From PALSA-1004 sp963804885 (GTDB lineage Bacteria; Pseudomonadota; Gammaproteobacteria; Burkholderiales; SG8-41): a stretch of DNA of 64,000 bases. Positions 11,720 to 20,410 of this stretch are shown piece after piece. Positions within the stretch are counted from its first letter, which is position 1; every line of letters starts with the position of its first letter. The stretch covers positions 409,055 to 473,054 of the forward strand of contig CAWDSF010000010.1 in the NCBI GenBank assembly GCA_963804885.1, read 5' to 3'. A program made the translations under genes and the position numbers. Below the pieces are notes generated by a model. That model did not search any database and was not told the origin of the DNA. It was given only the letters and a program-made list of their open reading frames with translations.

Positions 11720-13050
11720 ATGAGCAACGTTATCGAAGTCAAAGTCCCCGATATCGGCGATTTCAAGGAAATCCCGATCATCGAAATTCTGGTCAAGCCG
11801 GGCGACAGCGTCAATGCGGAAGATCCGCTGATCGCGCTGGAGTCGGACAAGGCCACGATGGAAGTGCCGGCGCCGAAGTCGGGCGTCGTCAAGGAAATCA
11901 AGGTCAAGGTCGGCGACAAGGTTTCCGAGGGCACGCTCGTGTTGATGCTCGATGCGGCGGAGTCCGCGGCCGCGCCCGCCGCCGCCGCCCCGGCGACGCA
12001 GCCGGCAGCCGCACAACCCGCCCAGGCGCCGTCCCCGCCGCCTGCGCCGCAGCAGCGCAGCCGGCTGCTGCCGCGCCATCGCCTGCGCCGGCAGCGACGA
12101 GTCCCACGGCGTCGCTCGAGCCGATCGACGAAGCGAAAATGAAGTCGGTGCATGCGGGCCCGTCGGTGCGGCGTTTCGCGCGCGAGCTCGGCGCCGATCT
12201 ATCCAAAGTCACCGGCAGCGGGCCGAAAGGCCGCATCCTGCGCGAAGACGTGCAGGCTTACGTGAAGGGCGAACTCGCGCGCCCGCGCGGCGCCGGCGGC
12301 GGCGGGCTCGGATTCAACCTGCTGCCGATGCCGCAGGTCGATTTTGCGAAGTTCGGGCCCGTGCAAATGCAGGCGTTGTCGCGCATCAAGAAATTGTCGG
12401 GCGCCAACCTGCATCGCAACTGGGTCGCGATTCCGCACGTGACGCAGCAGGACGAAGCCGACATCACCGAGCTCGAGGAATTCCGCAAGTCGCAGGCGGA
12501 GGCCGCCAAAAAGGAAGGCATCCGCTTCACGCTGCTCGCGTTCCTGATCAAGGCCGTAGTCGTGTCCCTGAAGCAGTACCCGAACTTCAATTCGTCGCTG
12601 TCGCCCGACGGCGAGAATCTGGTGCTGAAACAGTATTTCAATATTGGCGTGGCAGTTGATACGCCGCTCGGATTAGTCGTGCCGGTGATTCGAGAGGCGG
12701 ACAAAAAAGGCCTGCTCGAGCTCGCGCGCGAGCTCGGCGTCATCAGCGCGCGCATGCGCGACGGCAAAATCAATTCCGCCGACCTGCAGGGCGGCTGCTT
12801 TTCGATTTCGAGCCTCGGCGGACTCGGCGGCACCTACTTCACGCCCATCATCAATGCGCCGGAAGTCGCGATACTCGGCGTCGGCAAGTCGGTCATGAAG
12901 CCGGTGTGGGACGGCAAGCAGTTCGCGCCGCGGCTCATGCTGCCGTTGTCGCTGTCGTACGATCACCGCGTAGTCGACGGCGCGCAGGGCGCGCGCTTCA
13001 TCGCTTATTTGAGCAACGTGCTGTCGGACATCCGCCGATTAGTGCTCTAA
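11720..13050 (+). CDS. aceF: Dihydrolipoamide acetyltransferase (PDH E2), one frameshift
   Basis: E2 core of pyruvate dehydrogenase. One lipoyl domain occupies residues 1-75, with the lipoylated lysine in the ESDKATMEVP motif. An Ala/Pro-rich hinge follows, then the E1/E3-binding domain (SVRRFARELGADLSKV) and the catalytic domain ending with SYDHRVVDGAQGARF, which holds the active-site His and Asp. One base is missing near 12056 inside the Ala/Pro linker; restoring it reads QQPQPAAAAP and yields about 443 residues. It starts 81 bases after aceE. Unusually, no lipoamide dehydrogenase gene follows. Confidence 0.92.
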
Positions 13051-13124
13051 AGGCTAGCCGCGCCGTCCCGCAACGCTTATCCTCGAATTTCATGAGCTGC
13101 ACGCCCAACAGGGTCGATTGACGC

Positions 13125-13805
13125 ATGGCGATCAAGCCCGTCGCCATTTTCGGCGGCACTTTCGACCCGATACACTTCGGCCATTTGCGATTGGCGCAGG
13201 AACTCGCCGAGTCGATCCGGCTCGAAGAAGTGCGGTTCATGCCCGGCGGCACGCCGCCGCATCGCGCGGTACCGCAGGTCACCGCCGGTCAGCGGCTGGA
13301 CATGGCGCGCTTAGCCCTCGGCGACAACCCGCTGTTCAAGATCGACGACCGCGAGGTGAGGCGCAGCGGCCCCGGCTACACGATCGACACGCTGACCGAA
13401 GTGCGGCGCGAGCTGGGCGCCGTGCGGCCGTTGTGTCTGCTCCTGGGCGCCGACGCATTTCTCGAGCTTGCGACGTGGCACCGCTGGCATGAATTATTTA
13501 CGCTCGCGCACATCGTCATCGCGCACCGGCCCGGATTTCCGCCCGAGTCGTGGCCGGCACGCATGCCCGAGCCGCTCGCGCGCGAATATTCGGCGCGGCT
13601 CATGCGCCAGCCGTTCGCGATACATCTGTCGCCCGCCGGCGGCATCGTGACGCAGGCGATCGCGGCGCTCGACATATCGGCGTCGATGATCCGCGATTCG
13701 CTGGCGCGCGGCGTGAGCCCGCGCTATTTGCTTCCCGATCCGGTTCTCGACTATATTCGAAGCAACGGACTTTATGTTACGCAGGAGGTGAATGAGGCTC
13801 GATAG
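13125..13805 (+). CDS. nadD: Nicotinate-nucleotide adenylyltransferase
   Basis: Adenylates nicotinate mononucleotide in NAD synthesis. The 226-residue protein starts with the nucleotidyltransferase motif GGTFDPIHFGH (residues 10-20), which contains the HxGH catalytic pair, and ends with the conserved SASMIRDSLARG phosphate-binding segment. It overlaps the start of rsfS by 14 bases, an arrangement common across proteobacteria. Confidence 0.95.
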   Translation: MAIKPVAIFGGTFDPIHFGHLRLAQELAESIRLEEVRFMPGGTPPHRAVPQVTAGQRLDMARLALGDNPLFKIDDREVRRSGPGYTIDTLTEVRRELGAVRPLCLLLGADAFLELATWHRWHELFTLAHIVIAHRPGFPPESWPARMPEPLAREYSARLMRQPFAIHLSPAGGIVTQAIAALDISASMIRDSLARGVSPRYLLPDPVLDYIRSNGLYVTQEVNEAR

Positions 13806-14157
13806 ACTGGTTAAAACCATCGTGGATGCGCTCGAAGACATCAAGGGGCGCGACATTGTGGTACTCGACGTGCGCCGCATGACGGCGCTCTTCGACAAGG
13901 TGATCGTGGTGAGCGGGGACTCGACCCGGCAGAACAAGGCGCTCGCCAATCATGTTCAGGACAAGGTCAAGGCGCTCGGCGCCACCGTGTATGGGGTCGA
14001 AGGCACGGATCCCGGAGAATGGGTATTGGTCGATCTGGGGGCGGTGGTGGTGCACGTGATGCAGCCGGCGGTCCGCCAGCACTACAATCTCGAGGAACTA
14101 TGGAGTAACGCGGCCCCCGTGCCCAGGCGGCGCGCGGCCGGCGGCGCCCGCTCGTAG
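13792..14157 (+). CDS. rsfS: Ribosome silencing factor RsfS (Iojap/YbeB family)
   Basis: 121-residue protein that binds ribosomal protein L14 and blocks subunit joining in starvation. The family pattern ALEDIKGRDIVVLDVR and the core GTDPGEWVLVDLGAVVVHVM are clear. The C-terminal 15 residues (APVPRRRAAGGARS) are a variable tail. It overlaps nadD and precedes rlmH by 12 bases, matching the canonical nadD-rsfS-rlmH order. Confidence 0.94.
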   Translation: MRLDRLVKTIVDALEDIKGRDIVVLDVRRMTALFDKVIVVSGDSTRQNKALANHVQDKVKALGATVYGVEGTDPGEWVLVDLGAVVVHVMQPAVRQHYNLEELWSNAAPVPRRRAAGGARS

Positions 14158-14169
14158 GCTGCGTCGCCG

Positions 14170-14646
14170 ATGAAATTGCGCATAGTGGCGGTCGGGCACA
14201 AGATGCCCGCATGGATCACCGCTGGCTTCACCGAATATGCGCAACGCATGCCGCGCGAAGTGCGCGTCGAGCTGACCGAAATCAAGCCGGCCGCGCGCAC
14301 CGGCAGCGGCCCGAAATCCATCGAGCAATGGCGTGACCTGGAGGCGCAGCGCATCGGCGCCGCGGTGCCCGCGCGCGCCTTCAAGGTGGTGCTCGACGAG
14401 CGCGGCAAGACGCTGACGACGGCCGAACTCGCGCGCCGGCTCGAACGCTGGAAGCAGGACGGCGGCGACGTCGCGTTTGTCATCGGCGGCGCCGACGGTA
14501 CCGCGCGCGCATTGCAGGCGCAAGCCCATTTGCTGTGGTCGCTGTCGCCGCTCACGCTGCCGCACGGCTTGTGCCGCGTCATCCTCGCCGAGCAACTTTA
14601 TCGCGCCGTGTCGCTGCTGGCCGGGCATCCGTATCATCGGGAGTGA
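14170..14646 (+). CDS. rlmH: 23S rRNA (pseudouridine1915-N3)-methyltransferase RlmH
   Basis: SPOUT-fold methyltransferase that modifies 23S rRNA helix 69 in the assembled 70S ribosome. The 158-residue length is close to the family norm. The SAM-binding loop FVIGGADG and the C-terminal knot segment LAEQLYRAVSLLAGHPYHRE, ending in the invariant YHRE, are both present. Confidence 0.95.
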   Translation: MKLRIVAVGHKMPAWITAGFTEYAQRMPREVRVELTEIKPAARTGSGPKSIEQWRDLEAQRIGAAVPARAFKVVLDERGKTLTTAELARRLERWKQDGGDVAFVIGGADGTARALQAQAHLLWSLSPLTLPHGLCRVILAEQLYRAVSLLAGHPYHRE

Positions 14647-14665
14647 AAAGCAGGATTGAGGAGTG

Positions 14666-14724
14666 AGGATTGAGGATCGAGCAATCCCAAACGAGCTTTT
14701 GCTCATTCCTTTATCCTCAATCCT
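14666..14724. repeat. 12-bp perfect inverted repeat between rlmH and maf
   Basis: Arms AGGATTGAGGAT (14666-14677) and ATCCTCAATCCT (14713-14724) are exact complements; a second short GAGC/GCTC pairing lies inside. The left arm is also preceded by a partial direct copy (AGGATTGAG, 14652-14660). The right arm ends immediately before the maf ATG at 14725, so a folded transcript would hide the maf ribosome site. There is no terminal T-run. Confidence 0.6.
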
Positions 14725-15342
14725 ATGACGGTCATCTATCTCGCCTCGCGCAGCCCGCGCCGGCGCGAACTGCTCGCGCAACTCGGCGTTGCGTTCGACG
14801 AATTGCTGACCCACGAATTGCACGGCGCCGACGTCGACGAAACGCCGCATGCGGATGAGGCGGCGCCCGCCTACGTCATGCGCGTGGCGCGCGCGAAAGC
14901 CGAGCTCGGCTGGCGGCAGATCGCGTCCCGCGCGCTCGCGCCGTTGCCGGTGCTGGCGGCGGACACCACCGTCGTGCTCGACGGCGAAATCCTCGGCAAG
15001 CCGGCTGACGCAGAGCACGCGGGGCAAATGCTCCGCCGGCTCTCCGCGCATACGCACGAGGTGTTGACCGCCGTGGCGATCGCGCGCGGCGACCGCATGG
15101 AGACTGCGCTGTCCGCCTCTACGGTAGAATTCCGCAATCTCGACGACGCGGAAATCCGCGCCTACGCAGCGAGCGGCGAACCGCTGGACAAAGCGGGCGC
15201 CTATGCAATACAGGGAGGGGCGGCGGTTTTCATAACCCGGCTGGCCGGCAGTTATTCCGGCATCATGGGCCTGCCGCTGATTGCAACCGCGGAATTATTA
15301 TGGCGTTTCGGCATCGCTTCGAACTGGGGACCGCTTGACTGA
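14725..15342 (+). CDS. maf: Maf-like nucleoside triphosphate pyrophosphatase
   Basis: House-cleaning enzyme hydrolysing non-canonical nucleotides (Maf/YhdE/YceF family), 205 residues. The N-terminal motif LASRSPRRRELL (residues 6-17) and the central DTTVVLDGEILGKP segment with the catalytic Asp are present. The final codons overlap the TTG start proposed for rng, as in many proteobacteria where maf precedes rng. Confidence 0.93.
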   Translation: MTVIYLASRSPRRRELLAQLGVAFDELLTHELHGADVDETPHADEAAPAYVMRVARAKAELGWRQIASRALAPLPVLAADTTVVLDGEILGKPADAEHAGQMLRRLSAHTHEVLTAVAIARGDRMETALSASTVEFRNLDDAEIRAYAASGEPLDKAGAYAIQGGAAVFITRLAGSYSGIMGLPLIATAELLWRFGIASNWGPLD

Positions 15343-16789
15343 GGAAATCCTGATTAACGTCACGCCGCAGGAAACGCGCGTGGCGGTAATCGAGCAGGGT
15401 GTCGTACAGGAAGTGCAGGTCGAACGCTCGTCCGCGCGCGGCCTGGTCGGCAACATCTGCATGGGGCGCGTCGTGCGCGTGCTGCCCGGCATGCAATCCG
15501 CGTTCATCGACATCGGCGGCGCGCGCGCGGCATTCCTGCATGTCGCCGACATCTGGGGCCATCGCGAGGACGGCGCCGACGCCAGGCCCATCGAACGCTT
15601 ACTCGCCGAGGGCCAGAACCTGATGGTCCAGGTCGTCAAGGATCCGCTCGGCACCAAAGGCGCGCGATTATCCACGCAGATCAGCATAGCGGGGCGCCTG
15701 CTCGTCTATCTGCCGCAGGAGTCGCGCATCGGCATCTCGCAGCGCATCGAAGACGAGGCGGAGCGCGAGCATCTGCGCACGCGGCTGCAGCAGATGATGC
15801 CGCCGGATTTCGCCGGCGGCTTCATCGTGCGCACGATGGCGGAAACGGCGAGCGACCGCGAGCTCGCTGCCGACGTCGAATACCTCGCCAAGTGGTGGAA
15901 GGACATTCAGGAGAAGGCGAAGTCGGCCGCGCCCGCCGCGCTGCTCTATCAGGACCTGAACCTCTCCCAGCGCGTGCTGCGCGATTTCGCGAATGAGGAA
16001 ACGGCGCGCATCCTCATCGATTCGCGCGAGACGTTTCAGAAAGTCGAGGCGTTCGCGCGCGAGTTCATGCCGAACGTCGCAGCGCGGCTCGAGCACTACG
16101 CGGGCGAGCGGCCGATATTCGATCTCTACAGCGTCGAGGACGAAATCGAAAAGGCGCTCGCCCGGCGCGTCGACCTCAAATCCGGCGGTTATCTGATCAT
16201 CGACCAGACCGAGGCGTTGACGACCGTCGACGTCAACACCGGCGGCTTCGTCGGCGGCCGCAGCTTCGACGAGACGATCTTCAAAACCAACCTGGAGGCG
16301 TCGCAGGTGATCGCGCGCCAGCTGCGCCTGAGAAATCTCGGCGGCATCATCATCATCGACTTCATCGACATGGACACCGAAGAGCATCGCAACGCTGTGT
16401 TGAACGAGTTTCGCAAGGCGCTCGCGCGGGATAGGACGCGGATGACGGTCAACGGCTTCACGCAGCTGGGCTTAGTCGAGATGACGCGCAAGCGCACGCG
16501 CGAGAGCCTCGCCCATGTATTGTGCGAACCCTGCCCGGTATGCGAAGGGCGCGGCGAGCTGAAAACCGCGCAGACCGTCTGTTACCAGATACTTCGCGAG
16601 CTCCTGCGCGAGGCACGCCAGTTCGATGCGCGCGAATTTCGCATCCTCGCTTCCCAGCCCGTGATCGACATGTTTCTGGACGAGGAATCGCAGAGTCTCG
16701 CGATGCTGTCGGATTTCATCGCCAAGCCCGTGTCACTGCAGGTTGAAACGCAGTATAGCCAGGAGCAGTTCGATATCGTGCTAATGTGA
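15335..16789 (+). CDS. rng: Ribonuclease G
   Basis: Endoribonuclease that matures the 16S rRNA 5' end and turns over some mRNAs. A TTG start at 15335 (LTEEILINVTPQ) gives 484 residues, close to E. coli RNase G at 489; the open frame upstream lies inside maf and is not family-like. An S1 domain covers about residues 35-120. The metal-binding aspartates lie in TVDVNTGGFVG and IIIDFIDMD, and the zinc-link motif CEPCPVC is near residue 400. It overlaps maf by eight bases. Confidence 0.93.
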   Translation: MTEEILINVTPQETRVAVIEQGVVQEVQVERSSARGLVGNICMGRVVRVLPGMQSAFIDIGGARAAFLHVADIWGHREDGADARPIERLLAEGQNLMVQVVKDPLGTKGARLSTQISIAGRLLVYLPQESRIGISQRIEDEAEREHLRTRLQQMMPPDFAGGFIVRTMAETASDRELAADVEYLAKWWKDIQEKAKSAAPAALLYQDLNLSQRVLRDFANEETARILIDSRETFQKVEAFAREFMPNVAARLEHYAGERPIFDLYSVEDEIEKALARRVDLKSGGYLIIDQTEALTTVDVNTGGFVGGRSFDETIFKTNLEASQVIARQLRLRNLGGIIIIDFIDMDTEEHRNAVLNEFRKALARDRTRMTVNGFTQLGLVEMTRKRTRESLAHVLCEPCPVCEGRGELKTAQTVCYQILRELLREARQFDAREFRILASQPVIDMFLDEESQSLAMLSDFIAKPVSLQVETQYSQEQFDIVLM

Positions 16790-16794
16790 GCGGC

Positions 16795-18304
16795 ATGTTT
16801 GAATCCGCCGAACTGGGGCACTGCATCACCGACCGCGAATACGACCGCGCCGAGCCGAAGCTGCGCGAAGCGCTGCTGAAGGCCCAGTACGAGCTGCTGG
16901 CGCACAAGGACTTCCCGGTGATCATCGTCATCGGCGGCGTCGATGGCGCGGGCAAAGGCGAGACGGTGAATATTCTGAACGAGTGGATGGACCCGCGGCA
17001 CATCGTCACCCACGCGTTCGGCGAGATGTCGGACGAAGAGCGCGAACGGCCGCGCATGTGGCGCTACTGGCGCGCCCTGCCGCCGCAAAGGCCGCATCGG
17101 GATCCTGTTCGGCGCGTGGCATAGCCAGCCCATCCAGGATCGCGTGCGCGGCAGGCTCGACGACAACGAGTTCGAGCTCGCGCTCGAAGAAATCGTGCAC
17201 TTCGAGCGCATGCTCGCCGACGAAGGCGCGCTGATACTCAAATTCTGGTTTCACCTGTCGAAGAAAGCGCAAAAAAAGCGACTGCAGGCGCTCGAGTCGA
17301 ATCCGCACACGCGCTGGCGGGTTACCGACACCGATTGGGCGCAGTTCAAGGCGTACGACCGCTACCGCAAGGTTTCCGAAACGGCGCTGCGCGAAACGAG
17401 CGCCGCACACGCGCCCTGGACCGTAATCGAGGGCACCGATCCGAACTACCGCTATCTGACCGCCGGGCGCACTTTGCTCGATGCCATGCAGAAGCGCCTG
17501 GCCGGCGCCAGGCCCCGGGTTAGCCAGCCGGCGGCGCTGCCCGAATCCGCGCTCGATAAACGCACCGTGCTGTCCGGCCTCGATTACTCCCAGCGCATGC
17601 CGCACAAGGAGTACGAGCGCAAGCTCGAAAAATATCAGGGCGAACTGAACCTGCTGACGCGGCACAAGAAATTCCGCCGCAAATCGATCATCGTCGTGTT
17701 CGAAGGCGCCGACGCTGCCGGCAAGGGCGGCAGCATACGGCGAATTACCGGCGCGCTGGATGCGCGCCAGTACCGGGTGGTGCCGGTGGCCGCGCCCACC
17801 GAGGAAGAACGCGCGCAACCGTACCTGTGGCGGTTCTGGCGCCGGCTGCCGCAGCGCGGGCGCGTAACCATATTCGACCGTTCATGGTACGGCCGCGTGC
17901 TGGTCGAGCGCGTCGAAAAGCTGTGCTCGGAACAGGACTGGATGCGCGCCTACCACGAGATCAACGACTTCGAAGAGCAGATCGTGGAGGCCTCCGGCGT
18001 CGTCACCAAGTTCTGGCTGACGATCACCAAGGCCGAGCAGCTGCGGCGCTTTCGCGAGCGCCAGAAGACGCCGTTCAAAAGCTTCAAGATCACGCCCGAC
18101 GACTGGCGTAACCGCAAGCGGTGGGACGATTACGAAGTGGCGGTGTGCGACATGGTCGAGCGCACGAGCAATCGAGATGCGCCGTGGATATTGGTGCCAG
18201 CCAACGACAAGTACTTCAGCGCGCATTCAGGTGTTGAAAACGCTCTGCGAACGCATCGAAGCCTCGCTCTAAGTGCCGCCGGACCGCGCGGCGCGGGCGA
18301 TTAA
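16795..18304 (+). CDS. pap: Polyphosphate:AMP phosphotransferase (two PPK2 domains), one frameshift
   Basis: Transfers phosphate from polyphosphate to AMP. Two PPK2-fold domains are seen in tandem: the first has the P-loop-like GGVDGAGKGETVN, the second FEGADAAGKGGSIRR with the lid-region FWRRLPQRGRVTIFDRSWYGR. Reading shifts at 17086, where one surplus C follows RYWRALPP; deleting it gives PPKGRIGILFGAW and a 502-residue protein of normal family length. The start may be GTG 16786 or ATG 16795. Its end meets the stop of a minus-strand gene with a 4-base overlap. Confidence 0.88.
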
Positions 18305-20259
18305 GCGACTTCCTCCAGCGCCGGTTCCGGCTCGACTTTGGCCACAGTACGCTCGCCATCGAGGCTCAACTTGATGCCGGACAGCACCTGGGCCTGGCTC
18401 TCGAGCTCGACCCGCAGTTTTTCGAGCTGCTTGATGCGGTCTTCGACCGAGGTGATGTTGTCGCGGATTTTCTTGAAGTTCTCGATCCGCTTGGCGAGCA
18501 CTTTCTCGTGTTCCTTGATCTGCAGGTTGAGCGGATTCAAGGCCGACTTCAACCAGGTCTCCGCGTCCAGGCGCGTCATCTCGAAAATCTGGCGGGCTTC
18601 GGCGACCAGGCTCTCGTAAAAGCGCTTGACCACGAAGTCCTTATATTTCGCCATGTTGACCGGGTCATGGCAGAAAGAACGCGCCGTTTCCTGCATGCCG
18701 GTCATCGTCAACGTGTGCCGCTCGAGGTTGAGCGATGGCGGAGATAACCGCGCGAAGCCGAACTTCTCGTGAAAATGCAGGTAGGTCGCGTCGACGAGGG
18801 TCTTAATCTGGTTGGAGAAATTGAGTATCTTGGCCGACACCGCGGTGAAATGCTGAAACAGCATTTGCATACTTTTCCACAACCCCGCCGTCGTCCATGC
18901 GTCCTCGATGAACTTGCGGTCCTTATTCAGAATGTCGTCCAGGCGGTCGTCGTCGAGCTGCTTTAATAGCGTTGCACCCTGATTGGTAACAGTGTTGACC
19001 GTCGCGCGGAAGGTCTGCACGGTGGCGTGATAATTTTTGCGGTCGACTTCGAGCCGCGCCACCATCGTCTGCGCCATGCCGCGGCTCTTGCCCGACATCA
19101 CCGCGAGCTCCTGCAATTCGGCCTTGGTGGCGTTCAACTGGCTGGCGACCGCCAGCCGCGACGCGTCGACCATGCTGCCGATTTCACGCTGCACGGCGGC
19201 GCGCATGATTTCCTGCTTGGCCGGAATGATCTCCGAAGCAAGCAGGTATTCGAGCTGCTCGATGCCGCTTTTAGTCAGCAGCGCATTGTCGCCGCGTACC
19301 CGCGCCAGCAACGCCTTTTGCGCGGAGATCGCCATCACGTGCGTGCGCGGCAGCGCGAGCAACGTGGACGTCTGCTCGAGCTGGCGCTCGACATCGACCG
19401 CGATTTCAGCGGCGGTTTTCAAGTCATCCCACATCAGGTCGATCTTGTTCAGCACCGCGATGCGGCGGGTGGCCGCGGGCTGCACGTATTTCTGCCATAC
19501 CTCGAGGTCGGACTTGGTGACGCCGGTGTCCATCGCGAGCAGGAACAGCACCGCGTGCGCGTTCGGGATCATCGAGAGCGTTAACTCGGGCTCGGTGCCG
19601 AGCGCGTTCAGGCCCGGGGTGTCGAGCACGATCAAGCCGCTTTTCAGCAGTGGATGCGGATAGCTGATCATCGCGTGGCGCCACGCCGGGATCTCAATCT
19701 TGTCCCCGTCCTGCTTGACGATGGTCGCGGCCATCGGGTCGTTGTCGTCCCACAGGCCGAGGGTGCGCGCCTCGTCGGTGCTGACGAGTTTCACTTCGAC
19801 GAGGTGCTTCATCGCCTCGGCCATGTCCTCGCGCGAGTCGACGTTCAGCTTGACCTTGATCCACTCGACATGCTGGCGCTTTAACGCGCTCACGGTTTCC
19901 TGGCGGCTGCGCGTCTCGATCGGCAGGAGCCGCATGTACGGCTCCTCCGCCGCGTCGTAATAGATCTCCGTCGGGCACATCGTCGTGCGGCCGACGTTCG
20001 ACGGCAGCAGCCGCTGCTTGAAGTCCGAAAAGAACATCGCGTTGATGAGCTCGGTCTTGCCGCGCGAAAACTCGGCGAGAAATGCCAGAGTCATGCGATC
20101 GTTGCGCAGGCTTTCGATCAGGTCGTAAATGCGCAGCGACTGCTGGATATCGGCGTAGCCGTTGGTGTCGAGCCAGGATTTGTAGGATTCGATCCCGGAA
20201 ATCATCTCGTCGCGCCATTCCTGGTAATGGGCGACTTCTTTTTCGAGTTGACTCGTCAT
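18301..20259 (-). CDS. Dynamin-like GTPase, active-type member of a tandem pair
   Basis: 652-residue large GTPase of the bacterial dynamin-like type, acting probably at the inner membrane. G1 is AEFSRGKT (residues 62-69), G2 candidate Thr in GRTTMCPTE near 92-97, G3 DTPG (213-216) and G4 NKID (271-274), so nucleotide binding looks intact although the first P-loop Gly is Ala. The region after about residue 330 is helical, with a coiled-coil near 590-630 (KRIENFKKIRDNITSVEDRI) and an acidic tail. No transmembrane segment is evident. It is the last gene of a minus-strand run yggS-proC-yggT-yggU-paralog. The exact function is unknown. Confidence 0.85.
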   Translation of the reverse strand: MTSQLEKEVAHYQEWRDEMISGIESYKSWLDTNGYADIQQSLRIYDLIESLRNDRMTLAFLAEFSRGKTELINAMFFSDFKQRLLPSNVGRTTMCPTEIYYDAAEEPYMRLLPIETRSRQETVSALKRQHVEWIKVKLNVDSREDMAEAMKHLVEVKLVSTDEARTLGLWDDNDPMAATIVKQDGDKIEIPAWRHAMISYPHPLLKSGLIVLDTPGLNALGTEPELTLSMIPNAHAVLFLLAMDTGVTKSDLEVWQKYVQPAATRRIAVLNKIDLMWDDLKTAAEIAVDVERQLEQTSTLLALPRTHVMAISAQKALLARVRGDNALLTKSGIEQLEYLLASEIIPAKQEIMRAAVQREIGSMVDASRLAVASQLNATKAELQELAVMSGKSRGMAQTMVARLEVDRKNYHATVQTFRATVNTVTNQGATLLKQLDDDRLDDILNKDRKFIEDAWTTAGLWKSMQMLFQHFTAVSAKILNFSNQIKTLVDATYLHFHEKFGFARLSPPSLNLERHTLTMTGMQETARSFCHDPVNMAKYKDFVVKRFYESLVAEARQIFEMTRLDAETWLKSALNPLNLQIKEHEKVLAKRIENFKKIRDNITSVEDRIKQLEKLRVELESQAQVLSGIKLSLDGERTVAKVEPEPALEEVA

Positions 20260-20410
20260 AGTTGCTCAGTAGTGGCGAGCGCTATCTGCCACGTTCTCGA
20301 TCCGGCAAAAGCCGAACTTTTTCCGGCGCTTATGCGTTGCGCGCCCCATGATAATCCGCTTCGGGTACAGCGCTTACATCGCGCCGGCCCTTTCTCGAGG
20401 CGGTCCGCGA

